Origin: a virus | Strand: one strand, 5' to 3' | IMG/VR virus record: IMGVR_UViG_3300031884_000133 | Coordinates: 1-24,802 of that record | DNA: 24,802 nucleotides | In this document: piece after piece, positions 1 to 5,981 of the stretch | Layout of the letters: each line of letters starts with the position of its first letter | Numbering within the stretch: the stretch's first letter is position 1 | Program-made: the position numbers and the translations under genes | The notes under the pieces: model-generated | Told to the model about the DNA's origin: nothing | The model's database searches: none | The model's input: the letters and a program-made list of their open reading frames with translations, nothing else

Positions 1-131
1 AAAAGATTAGAGAGGCACAGGCACACTGGCAGAGCGCACAGGATGGCTCTTATGAGATGGCCCTGCACTACGCAGGCTACACACGCCTGAGAAATGAACT
101 TAAAGCATTAAGAGAGGCTAAACATGACTAA
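1..131 (+). CDS. 3' end of an unidentified phage protein (cut by window edge)
   Basis: An open frame runs from base 3 to a TAA at 129-131 and gives 42 residues ending in ALREAKHD. The stretch is helical in character, with many Ala, Arg, Glu and Leu, and has no recognisable motif. Its last bases overlap the ATG of the next gene by 8 bp (ATGACTAA). This is normal for a tightly packed phage operon and supports the frame being real. The AGAGAGG ribosome binding site of the next gene lies inside its final codons. The N-terminus is outside the window, so its function cannot be judged. Confidence 0.6.
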   Translation, partial: KIREAQAHWQSAQDGSYEMALHYAGYTRLRNELKALREAKHD

Positions 132-753
132 AGACGAAGCCCTACGCATGGCGCTTGAGGCGCTGGATGCGTTGTGCATCAATGATTACAGCGGGTATGA
201 ACTTGGAAAACGAGATGCACACCTTGTTGACAACGCCCTTACCGCCATTAAAGAAGCACTGGCACAACCAGAGCAGGAGCCTGTGATAGTTGACACTGCA
301 ACGATGGAGTTGGCTGAAAGTGTTGGTCTGATTGGCCCTGCAAGCAGGACGCATGACTTACACAATGCAATTCAGCGCTTTCACGACCTGATATGCGCCA
401 ACGCAACAATCAAGGCGGCAGTGGCTTTTTCTCACACACTAGAAGCGAAGGATGAGCCTGTGGCGTGGGCAACAAGAGAAGATTTTTATCGTGAACTTGA
501 ACATGCAATGAATCGTATGCGTCAACAGATGGAAATCAAATCCGTGACCATGCGATGCACAGACTATGACCTTGCGTTACCAGTCATTGACATTTTTGAT
601 GGCCGTATTTTGGTTGGGCAAGTCACCACACCACCACAACGTGCATGGGTTGGGCTGACGGATGAGGAGGCCAATCAGCTTTGGGAAAGCACGGATTCAG
701 ACTGGGAATTGATGAAGCGAACCGAAGCCAAACTCAAGCAAAAGAACATATGA
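124..753 (+). CDS. mosaic hypothetical phage protein, 209 aa
   Basis: The start ATG follows AGAGAGG at 7 nt spacing. The N-terminus (about residues 1-55, MTKDEALRMALEALDAL then AIKEALAQPEQEPV) resembles a helical leader module common on accessory proteins of betaproteobacterial phages. The middle has a second module (DEPVAWATREDFYREL). The C-terminus carries a third (PPQRAWVGLTDEEANQLWE), often seen as an interchangeable tail on phage hypothetical proteins. I see no catalytic motif, membrane segment or signal peptide. The module resemblance is from memory of family style, not from a search. It overlaps the preceding partial gene by 8 bp and the next micro-ORF by an ATGA, so it is probably co-translated in an early operon. 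Function unknown. Confidence 0.8.
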   Translation: MTKDEALRMALEALDALCINDYSGYELGKRDAHLVDNALTAIKEALAQPEQEPVIVDTATMELAESVGLIGPASRTHDLHNAIQRFHDLICANATIKAAVAFSHTLEAKDEPVAWATREDFYRELEHAMNRMRQQMEIKSVTMRCTDYDLALPVIDIFDGRILVGQVTTPPQRAWVGLTDEEANQLWESTDSDWELMKRTEAKLKQKNI

Positions 754-842
754 ATAACTGGCCTTTTCCAACCAAATTACCGCCCAGCAAACCTGGAGAG
801 CCTAAATTTAACCCTGACAATTTTGAGGAAGCACCGTTTTGA
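750..842 (+). CDS. 30-aa proline-rich micro-ORF
   Basis: The ATG overlaps the stop of the 209-aa gene as ATGA, and the stop overlaps the next start as TTGA. The peptide begins MNNWPFPTKLPPSKPGEP and ends in an acidic, Phe-rich tail (NFEEAPF). Five of the first eighteen residues are proline, so it is probably unstructured. It has no known family. The double stop/start coupling is the main evidence. It could instead be a translational bridge that delivers ribosomes to the next reading frame. Confidence 0.45.
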   Translation: MNNWPFPTKLPPSKPGEPKFNPDNFEEAPF

Positions 843-919
843 AAGCACTCATTAACATCTTTTGGGCTGTCCTGTTTTGGATTGGCATTTACTTTGTTGT
901 GTATGAATACTGGAAATAA
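839..919 (+). CDS. 26-aa single-pass membrane micropeptide
   Basis: A TTG start overlaps the previous stop by 4 bp (TTGA), and an AGGA stands 9 nt upstream of it. The peptide starts MKALINIFWAVLFWIGI and is almost entirely one hydrophobic helix rich in Trp, Phe, Ile and Val, with Lys near each end (ending YEYWK). It is very probably inserted in the inner membrane. Its position among early genes rather than in the late lysis cluster argues against a holin. A role in modulating a host membrane protein is possible but is speculation. The TTG start is inferred from coupling and the ribosome binding site. Confidence 0.5.
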   Translation: MKALINIFWAVLFWIGIYFVVYEYWK

Positions 920-921
920 CC

Positions 922-1047
922 ATGACCAAGCGTGATATAGCCCGTTTAATGCGTGATTCGGGCTTGTCAGCGCCCTACGCATCAGTCAAAGAATTTGTGC
1001 GCCTTCTTGAGGCTAAATTAAGGGAAAAAGATGTACCGAAACAATGA
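922..1047 (+). CDS. 41-aa small phage protein, helical
   Basis: The ATG lies three bases after the membrane micropeptide stop, and GGAAATAACC serves as a modest ribosome binding site. The peptide starts MTKRDIARLMRDSGLSAPYA and continues with a leucine-rich amphipathic helix (VKEFVRLLEAKLREK). The pattern of a short helix, Gly or Pro-Tyr turn, then a second helix with LERF/RLLE is familiar from small unannotated phage proteins. I cannot name a family. The last 17 bp overlap the next gene, whose AAGGGA ribosome binding site lies inside this reading frame. Confidence 0.6.
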   Translation: MTKRDIARLMRDSGLSAPYASVKEFVRLLEAKLREKDVPKQ

Positions 1048-1294
1048 CCCCATAACCAGCAAGCTGGCTGCTGACAAAGTAGACTTCAAGGCCAAGCACT
1101 ATGACCAAATCCTAGCGGTCTTAATTCTTAATGGGCCACAAGGCAAAGACGGGATAGCAGATCGATCAATGCTTGACCCAAACCAAGTCGCTAGGCGTTT
1201 AAAAGAAATGATGCAGCTTGGGCTAGTCAGGCTGACAGGCAAAACAGTTAAATCAAAATCAAACCGTGAAGAACGAGAGTGGGAATTAGCGTGA
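1031..1294 (+). CDS. winged-helix DNA-binding-like small protein, 87 aa
   Basis: The ATG follows AAGGGA at 6 nt spacing. The N-terminal signature NDPITSKLAADKVDFKAKHY leads into a helix (YDQILAVLILNG). A helix-turn-helix-like segment follows, containing GIADRSMLDPNQVARRLKEM, then MQLGLVRLTGKTVKS and a terminal strand ending REWEL. This matches a well-known small phage winged-helix layout: a 'TDP.TS..AA' opening, then NQV..RL.EL...GLV and a beta wing. The likely role is DNA binding or transcriptional control of phage genes, but the operator is unknown. Family membership is judged by eye. Its stop overlaps the next gene's GTG by 4 bp (GTGA). Confidence 0.7.
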   Translation: MYRNNDPITSKLAADKVDFKAKHYDQILAVLILNGPQGKDGIADRSMLDPNQVARRLKEMMQLGLVRLTGKTVKSKSNREEREWELA

Positions 1295-1494
1295 AAGAAT
1301 TAACAATCAAACTTAAAATGCTGGTCAAAGAACACGACCCAGACCTGCTAGACAAGATTGCAAGCCGCATCTACACCATTGAAGGCGTAGAGGACGTATC
1401 AGCTAAATTAAAGAAGTCAGATGAACAACAAACTCAACAAGCTGGAACGAGCCTATTTAGCAAGAGTAAAGGAATTGTCGTGCAGCGTGTGTGA
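1291..1494 (+). CDS. hypothetical small protein, 67 aa
   Basis: I choose the GTG at 1291 because it overlaps the previous stop as GTGA. An in-frame GTG at 1279 would add only four residues. The first 42 residues (starting KELTIKLKMLVKEHDPDLLD) look like a compact alpha-beta domain with the segment YTIEGVEDVSAKLKK. The last 25 residues (from DEQQTQQAG) overlap the following HNH-like gene out of frame for 74 bp and are low in complexity. The extension may therefore be a by-product of overprinting. No family is recognised. Confidence 0.55.
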   Translation: MKELTIKLKMLVKEHDPDLLDKIASRIYTIEGVEDVSAKLKKSDEQQTQQAGTSLFSKSKGIVVQRV

Positions 1495-1687
1495 CCAGCC
1501 TGGGCCAAGTGAAGCCCACCACATAGAGCAAGGGCTTCAATATACCTGCGTTGCTTTGTGTCCAGACTGCCACCGAGGGTCAATGATGGGGTGGCATGGT
1601 CAAAAGAGAGCTTGGGCAATTCGAAAAATGAACGAGCTGGATGCCCTTAACGTAACGATTGAGAGATTATTCGCTCAACACTTCTAA
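1421..1687 (+). CDS. HNH/Ref-like zinc-binding protein, 88 aa
   Basis: Residues 21-24 form CSVC. They are followed by SEAHHIEQG with a His pair, then CPDCHRGS, and a conserved-looking tail (GWHGQKRAWAIRKMNELD). Paired CxxC knuckles around HH and a CxxCH site are what HNH-type nucleases of the P1 Ref / phage recombination-nuclease group show. The zinc ligands are visible. Nuclease activity is inferred, since the catalytic His-Asn-His trio is not fully clear. It may act in phage DNA recombination or processing. It starts inside the preceding frame (74 bp overlap) with a weak AAAGAAG ribosome binding site. Its last 21 bp overlap the endolysin gene on the other strand, where the two transcription units meet. 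Confidence 0.75.
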   Translation: MNNKLNKLERAYLARVKELSCSVCDQPGPSEAHHIEQGLQYTCVALCPDCHRGSMMGWHGQKRAWAIRKMNELDALNVTIERLFAQHF

Positions 1688-2260
1688 AGCATGGTTAATG
1701 CGCTTTAAACGGTCATCTTGGCCCAATAGACCGCCGTTAATGCGCTTAGTCATGGTTTCGTATTGCTTTGTATCTGCAAGCTCGTTTAAGCCGTGTTTAC
1801 GCCAAAACCAGCCAGCAGACAAAGCAGCGTATTGTTGACCAACAAGCAATTCAGGATGATGCAATAAATCAGCCTGCAAAGAATCACCACACAAAGTGTA
1901 ATTGTCCTTTCCTGTCAATTGGATAAGGCCACGACCATGATACTTCCATCCCTCGCCTGATTCTTCATTGCCGTTGCCCATGCGACCAGCATAGACCTTG
2001 TTTGCAATCTTTTCAGGTTCATGAGCGTATTCATTAACATTCTCAGCATCAAAACGGCTAGGCCATTCACGCATTAGAGCTTCAGGTTTGTAGTTAAGGT
2101 TTTCTTCTAAAACACGAAAGCCACCTGATTCATGCCCACATTGACCAATGAAAGCAGCTTTACGCAAGGCTGTATTGATCTCAAATCGAGCGAAAGTTTC
2201 TTGGAAGGATTCAAACCATTCTTCAGGAATGTCAAGCTGGCGTAGTTGTTCGATGTTCAT
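1667..2260 (-). CDS. endolysin, glycoside hydrolase family 19 (chitinase/lysozyme-like)
   Basis: The 197-residue protein has the GH19 muramidase layout of phage endolysins. A helical N-terminus leads to GQCGHESGGF (catalytic Glu44 candidate). NKVYAGRMGNGNEESGEGW follows (second acid probably Glu103), then YHGRGLIQLTGKDNY, and AGWFWRKHGLN in the C-terminal half. The reaction expected for this family in phages is cleavage of the peptidoglycan sugar backbone at lysis. There is no signal peptide or N-terminal membrane anchor, so it would need a holin for release. The start ATG overlaps the i-spanin stop as ATGA. It is the last gene of the late operon. A 12-bp direct repeat (gttaatgcgctt at 1693 and 1736) encodes its two KRIN motifs. 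Confidence 0.93.
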   Translation of the reverse strand: MNIEQLRQLDIPEEWFESFQETFARFEINTALRKAAFIGQCGHESGGFRVLEENLNYKPEALMREWPSRFDAENVNEYAHEPEKIANKVYAGRMGNGNEESGEGWKYHGRGLIQLTGKDNYTLCGDSLQADLLHHPELLVGQQYAALSAGWFWRKHGLNELADTKQYETMTKRINGGLLGQDDRLKRINHALEVLSE

Positions 2261-2718
2261 TTAATTTCCAATAGTGAGTTATATGCTGAGATACAAGCGT
2301 TCAATTGGTTGATTGCTTGATCGCCTCTTTCTGTGATGGAGACAAGAGCTTCACTAATTCCTGCGTCAAGGTCGGCTCTTGTTTCTGTATTCCCGCTGGC
2401 AGAGGAGGAATCGTTGGACACTGAGCTACAACTGGCAACTGGGATTGACAGCCGCACAGCACCAGAGGCAAGATTATTCCGAAGCGTTTTAGCAGCTTGG
2501 TCAGCCTTGGCTTGCGTAGAGGCCAAATCGCTAGAAATCGAGGCAATTCGTTGATCTCGGTCATTAGATATTTCCTTTGCTTTCTGGTTAGCCGCCTCTA
2601 GTGCAGCCTGTGCTATTGCACGTTCTTTGTCAAATTCTGATTGCTCATGCTCATAAACAGCCACAGCAATAACCAACCAGCTTACCAATATAGCAACTAG
2701 CTTCCAAGGTATCATCAT
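2257..2718 (-). CDS. Rz: i-spanin, Rz-like inner-membrane lysis protein
   Basis: The protein has 153 residues with a single membrane anchor at about 4-22 (WKLVAILVSWLVIAVAV). A long charged coiled coil follows at about 25-85, then a Ser-rich linker. The C-terminal motif RADLDAGISEALVSITERGD...INQLNACI is characteristic of Rz family members. The protein should sit in the inner membrane with its coil in the periplasm and bind the o-spanin, fusing inner and outer membranes at the last stage of lysis. The ATG overlaps the upstream holin-like gene as ATGA, and the stop overlaps the endolysin start as ATGA. The o-spanin gene lies wholly inside it in another frame, the classical Rz/Rz1 arrangement. 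Confidence 0.9.
   Translation of the reverse strand: MMIPWKLVAILVSWLVIAVAVYEHEQSEFDKERAIAQAALEAANQKAKEISNDRDQRIASISSDLASTQAKADQAAKTLRNNLASGAVRLSIPVASCSSVSNDSSSASGNTETRADLDAGISEALVSITERGDQAINQLNACISAYNSLLEIK
2301..2564 (-). CDS. Rz1: o-spanin, Rz1-like outer-membrane lipoprotein nested in Rz
   Basis: This 87-residue frame lies entirely within the i-spanin gene. It contains a basic segment (RLTKLLKRFG), a short hydrophobic stretch and the lipobox LCGC with Cys39 as the lipidation site. A proline-rich mature part follows (CPTIPPLPAGIQKQEPTL). Short proline-rich lipoproteins nested in Rz are the defining pattern of Rz1. It should be anchored in the outer membrane and contact the i-spanin coil. 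The ATG gives a rather long N-region of 26 residues. A downstream CTG near the basic segment would give a more usual signal peptide, so the true start is uncertain. Confidence 0.85.
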   Translation of the reverse strand: MTEINELPRFLAIWPLRKPRLTKLLKRFGIILPLVLCGCQSQLPVVAQCPTIPPLPAGIQKQEPTLTQELVKLLSPSQKEAIKQSTN

Positions 2719-3125
2719 TTTGGCTGCTCCTCATGATTCTTAGCAATAACTGTGCTGACCATGCCCAAACCCTTTTCAGAAGCAATGCCACCAATAGCGC
2801 CAACAATCAATAGCACTATGTCATTAAGCATCTTTGTATAAGCCTGGTCAATAGGAGCCATTGCCTTCATTGGCTGCTCAACAAAGGTCAGGGAATAGAG
2901 CATCATGAATGTGATGCACACAAACACAAAGACCACCGAAAAGACCACAAAGGCCCACATTCGGATTTTAATTTCCTCTGGTGTCAGGCGCATTTGGGAG
3001 GTTTTTCTGGAGAATAGGAGCGACCAAATACTCGGGGCAATTTTGTGCGAACTCACAAACTGGCCTTTGGCATTTCGCAGCCGTAAATTGGCTTGGGATT
3101 TGACACTGGTATCTTGTTCGGTCAT
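2715..3125 (-). CDS. two-helix membrane protein, holin candidate
   Basis: With the ATG at 3125 the protein has 136 residues. A TTG nine bases upstream would add three. The N-terminal 50 residues are basic and cytoplasmic in character (LRLRNAKGQFVSS, then SRKTSQMRL). They are followed by a strong membrane helix at about 57-79 and a weaker glycine-rich one at about 101-115 (NDIVLLIVGAIGGIAS). It directly precedes the spanins and endolysin, overlapping the i-spanin by ATGA. That position and the two helices make it the best holin candidate, although it is long for a holin. The function is inferred from position and topology, with no named family. Confidence 0.7.
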   Translation of the reverse strand: MTEQDTSVKSQANLRLRNAKGQFVSSHKIAPSIWSLLFSRKTSQMRLTPEEIKIRMWAFVVFSVVFVFVCITFMMLYSLTFVEQPMKAMAPIDQAYTKMLNDIVLLIVGAIGGIASEKGLGMVSTVIAKNHEEQPK

Positions 3126-3180
3126 CGCAACCAAACAAACTAAGAGTGCTTGCGAACAGAATGGCTATTCTTTTTAGCAT
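2968..3180 (-). CDS. cysteine-rich small lipoprotein, overprinted on two genes
   Basis: From the ATG at 3180 the product is 70 residues: a classical lipoprotein signal (MLKRIAILFASTLSLFGC, lipidated Cys18) and then a short mature domain with four more cysteines at about 26, 37, 42 and 48 (CDDRTRYQC, KCQRPVC, QNCPEY). The same style of tiny lipoprotein (CDDR..Y.C....P.C..P.C....CP) recurs beside lysis genes in environmental phages as far as I recall. That is memory, not a search result. Its first 41 bp overlap the end of the 168-aa membrane protein, and its 3' two thirds overlap the holin-like gene out of frame. An extended frame reaching 3243 exists, but the signal peptide fixes the start. 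AGGA lies 11 nt upstream. Confidence 0.75.
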   Translation of the reverse strand: MLKRIAILFASTLSLFGCDDRTRYQCQIPSQFTAAKCQRPVCEFAQNCPEYLVAPILQKNLPNAPDTRGN

Positions 3181-3646
3181 AGTCAATTGATTCCTGCACA
3201 AACAGATAGCCAACGTAACCAAAGACAACAACCAGAACAACAATCAGACCAGCAATAAAGAATTCTTCTTGCTCCTTCTTCTTGGCGGTTGCTCGGTCTT
3301 TGGCTGCTTGTTCAGCAAACTTGTCGGCCTTGTCCATTTGCGCTGTGCGCTCTTTGATTTTATTCCAAACGTCAATCTTGCCAGCTTGCATAAACAGCAT
3401 TTGAAGCTCACCCTCAAATTGCCGTGTTTGCTCTAAAGCCATCTCAATCTGGATAGCAGTTCCCATGTTGGAAGCCTGACCAGAATCTTTGGCTTCCTTA
3501 ACTGCTTGAACAGCGTTGCTCTTAGCATCAAAGTATTTGCCCAACACAGGGCCAAGCGAAGCAACATCATCTACCGTTGAACTCATCTTTTTGACGAGTT
3601 TAACGGCTGACTGTATCGCTGCTAAAGCTGTGATTGGGTCAATCAT
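3140..3646 (-). CDS. single-pass membrane protein with helical cytoplasmic domain
   Basis: The protein has 168 residues. The opening MIDPITALAAIQSAVKLVKK and the LGKYFDAKS segment resemble a family of phage membrane proteins common in aquatic podoviruses and myoviruses. Residues 62-125 are charged and helical, ending in a run of lysines (KKKEQEEFF). They are followed by one membrane helix at about 129-150 (IAGLIVVLVVVFGYVGYLFV) and a short basic tail. The start overlaps the upstream gene stop by one base (TAATG). Its place in the lysis cluster suggests a lysis-timing or holin-associated role. No direct motif shows this. Confidence 0.8.
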   Translation of the reverse strand: MIDPITALAAIQSAVKLVKKMSSTVDDVASLGPVLGKYFDAKSNAVQAVKEAKDSGQASNMGTAIQIEMALEQTRQFEGELQMLFMQAGKIDVWNKIKERTAQMDKADKFAEQAAKDRATAKKKEQEEFFIAGLIVVLVVVFGYVGYLFVQESIDYAKKNSHSVRKHS

Positions 3647-3870
3647 TACTTTTTCCAGTTAGTCCATACAACACCGACAACGCTAAGGAAGCCAGTGATA
3701 TAGAGCATAGGCTTGGCAAGTGAAGCAATCATGTCAATGACACGCATAGCGCCCTTAAATGCCTGAAAAGTATCAATTAGCTCTTTAGTGTTGCGGTCAA
3801 TGGAATCGACCTTAGCCTCAACTTCTAGCAAGCGTTGATAGATTTGCTCATGGCTGATTGGCGTTTCCAT
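3646..3870 (-). CDS. small coiled-coil/membrane protein, XhlA-like
   Basis: The 74-residue product has a short N-terminal coiled coil (EQIYQRLLEVEAKVDSIDRNTKEL), a hydrophobic helix at about 53-70 (MLYITGFLSVVGVVWT) and a short basic end (NWKK). The order coil, then one membrane span, then basic tail is that of XhlA-type phage hemolysin/holin-associated proteins. Similarity is structural rather than at clear sequence level. It overlaps the upstream gene by 23 bp and the downstream membrane protein by one base. It may be a holin accessory factor or a second holin. The ribosome binding site is weak, so translation probably depends on coupling. Confidence 0.75.
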   Translation of the reverse strand: METPISHEQIYQRLLEVEAKVDSIDRNTKELIDTFQAFKGAMRVIDMIASLAKPMLYITGFLSVVGVVWTNWKK

Positions 3871-4246
3871 TTTTGACCCACGGTAAAGGAGGATTGGCAG
3901 AAATAGCAGCCAGTTGACGAGCTAATTGACCCGCTACTTGGGCTTCTGTATCTGGTTGCAAATTAGTTGTAATTGTAGTGGTTGTGTTGGTAATTAGGTC
4001 TGTAACGCTATAAGTTACAGGCTCAAAGCACCAAGCCAAAACTTGAGACTCTTGCAAGTCGTTGTAAGCCGTAAATGGATTAGCTGGCTCACCCAACTTA
4101 GCCGTTCCAGCAGCCGCAGCGGTCAGATTGTTAACGTCATCCGTACCGACACACATCCAATCAGCATAGATCACCACATCGGTTTGCCCATTCACCAATG
4201 GGGCAACCGTCATCTTAGAAATTGACCATTTGTAAGTGATAGCCAT
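3848..4246 (-). CDS. hypothetical structural-type phage protein, 132 aa
   Basis: The opening MAITYKWSISKMTVAPLVNG and the segment VIYADWMCVGTDD resemble a small family of phage proteins that begin MAITY.W and have a beta-sandwich-like middle (the DUF7936 type, named from memory). The centre (AAAGTAKLGEPANPFTAYNDL) and the tail (LARQLAAISANPPLPW) are also typical. Its place between the spikes and the lysis cluster fits either a small tail decoration or a chaperone for the adhesins. The start lies in an A/T-rich stretch with no clear ribosome binding site. Function unknown. Confidence 0.75.
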   Translation of the reverse strand: MAITYKWSISKMTVAPLVNGQTDVVIYADWMCVGTDDVNNLTAAAAGTAKLGEPANPFTAYNDLQESQVLAWCFEPVTYSVTDLITNTTTTITTNLQPDTEAQVAGQLARQLAAISANPPLPWVKNGNANQP

Positions 4247-4271
4247 GATATTTATTTTTTACGTTGTTTGT

Positions 4272-5969
4272 TTACAGCCAACTTGTTACGTTCGCTTCAA
4301 TGTTTCCGTAAGCGGTAGATGGTGCAGTTATTGTGATTGTTGAACCAGAGAATGCTGCATATCGAGTTGTTGAAGTTGGGATACCACTTCCTGAACCGCT
4401 GCCATCTCGACTTACCAATGTATTGCCGTTGTTTGAGTAAACAAAATCATAAGATGAGCCAAGAACATTACCGCCAACAACTAAAAGTTTTGCATCTAAC
4501 ACATTGTTTCCGCTACCAAGCGCCGTAACAGTTGTTAAATTTAAACTTGAAGTAATTTGGTAATAAAGTTTTTGCCCTCTAAACAATGGATAGCCATTTG
4601 ATGTAGATTCAATGCCCGCATTTGATTCAAAACCAACCGAATTACCATACCCCGAAGTAAATTGATTCCCAACCAAAATTGCACTTACATTGCTTATATA
4701 AGGGTCATGCAAAAAAGCATATTGAGCACAATTATAAAATCTGTTTTCTACAATTGTTGGGCCAACAGAAATTGAAACATCGGTGTAATAATAAAGCGCA
4801 TAGTTTGTAGTTTTAGTGGAAGCGTAAACAAAATCGTTATCGCTAAAATAACCATTATTGCAATTCTTAAATATATTTTGATGTGTTTCAGAGCCACTTG
4901 TACCTTTAAAAGTGTTTCCCTGAACAATAATGCTATACGCTCTTTGGATATTAAAGATAGTTGAATTAGAAGTAAAAACATTATCTTTGATAGCTACGCC
5001 ACAAGGATTTGTTCCTAAATCGTTTGTCATTAACGCTAGTCTTGTGTCAGCAAAGATGGTATTTCCTTGAAAGACAATGTTTTCTTGATAATTTGTGACG
5101 CTGTAAATGCTTACACCAGCATAAGTTGTAGACGTTGCTGTTGATGTTTCAGAAACGCCTGCAAGATATGTTGTTCCTCTTGAAACGGTATTTGCTTGAA
5201 ATGTCACATTGACTGGTATGCGTGCTGACCCTGTACCGTTAGCAAAATAGGAAAGTTCACCATTGTTGCAATTGCTGACAGTATTTGCATGAATAGAACA
5301 ATTCACACCGCCCTCCATGTCAAGGCCAACATCAGCACAATCTTTTACAACATTTCCAGTTACGTCAAAATTATCACAATCAGCTAGAAATATGCCACCA
5401 GCGCCAACAACTCGCACTTCATTGCTATTGCAAAGACCTTTTGATACTTGCCACAATTCAACACCAGAAGAAGCAGTTATCCACTTGATAAAATTTCCAC
5501 TCAGAATTAAATCAATGCTAGAAGTAGCTAAGATGCCTTGAGCAGCGCCTGTATTGTTGTAAATATAACAATCTTGCACACGATTTCTTTGTGTGTTGTA
5601 AATGCCAACACCACCACAAACAAAAGTGTTTCCATTGATCGTAAATGTGCTGGCCTCGGCATCATTGCCGTTTAACAGCACCATTTGGTATTGATGGGCG
5701 CTCCCCCATGTTGAATACAAAGGGATATTGTTTGCAGCTTGTAAAACAGCACTACGAGATTGACCAACAAATTTAACGCCAGCGGGCACAAGCAAATATG
5801 TTGTGATCTTATATGTGCCGTTAGGCAATACAACCGTTGTAGCTCCGCTGTTCAAAGCATTTTGAATTGCAGTTGTGCTATCAGTTGAACCAGTTGCGTC
5901 AGCGCCATAATCCAACACATTAGCTGGTGCGCCAGTAATCATTGAATAAGATGCTTTTGTAAGACTCAT
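4272..5969 (-). CDS. beta-helix tail spike, pectate-lyase-3-like, without anchor domain
   Basis: The 565-residue protein starts with a short adapter (MSLTKASYSMITGAPAN). The classic beta-helix cap follows at about 18-40 (VLDYGADATGSTDSTTAIQ). There are then about 350 residues of parallel beta-helix with recurring GN.F / N.V...N turns (GNTFKGTS, GNTIFADT, DNVFTSNS), ending in a Ser/Thr/Gly-rich strand domain. Such spikes bind and often cleave surface polysaccharide. Catalytic acids cannot be placed by eye. It lacks the P22-type N-terminal anchor found in the 715-aa spike, so it probably attaches to another adhesin. The ribosome binding site AAGGA lies 6 nt from the ATG. Wall-facing Asn ladders support the fold. 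Confidence 0.85.
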   Translation of the reverse strand: MSLTKASYSMITGAPANVLDYGADATGSTDSTTAIQNALNSGATTVVLPNGTYKITTYLLVPAGVKFVGQSRSAVLQAANNIPLYSTWGSAHQYQMVLLNGNDAEASTFTINGNTFVCGGVGIYNTQRNRVQDCYIYNNTGAAQGILATSSIDLILSGNFIKWITASSGVELWQVSKGLCNSNEVRVVGAGGIFLADCDNFDVTGNVVKDCADVGLDMEGGVNCSIHANTVSNCNNGELSYFANGTGSARIPVNVTFQANTVSRGTTYLAGVSETSTATSTTYAGVSIYSVTNYQENIVFQGNTIFADTRLALMTNDLGTNPCGVAIKDNVFTSNSTIFNIQRAYSIIVQGNTFKGTSGSETHQNIFKNCNNGYFSDNDFVYASTKTTNYALYYYTDVSISVGPTIVENRFYNCAQYAFLHDPYISNVSAILVGNQFTSGYGNSVGFESNAGIESTSNGYPLFRGQKLYYQITSSLNLTTVTALGSGNNVLDAKLLVVGGNVLGSSYDFVYSNNGNTLVSRDGSGSGSGIPTSTTRYAAFSGSTITITAPSTAYGNIEANVTSWL

Positions 5970-5981
5970 ATAAATTCCTTA

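Noticed and set aside
1709-1731. Small inverted repeat cggtc...gaccg near the convergent junction, considered as a terminator
   Set aside because: The stem has only five pairs, there is no following T tract on either strand, and it lies within the endolysin coding region.
1693-1747. 12-bp direct repeat gttaatgcgctt, considered as an attachment site
   Set aside because: Both copies encode the KRIN motif of the endolysin. There is no integrase or other attachment-site feature nearby.
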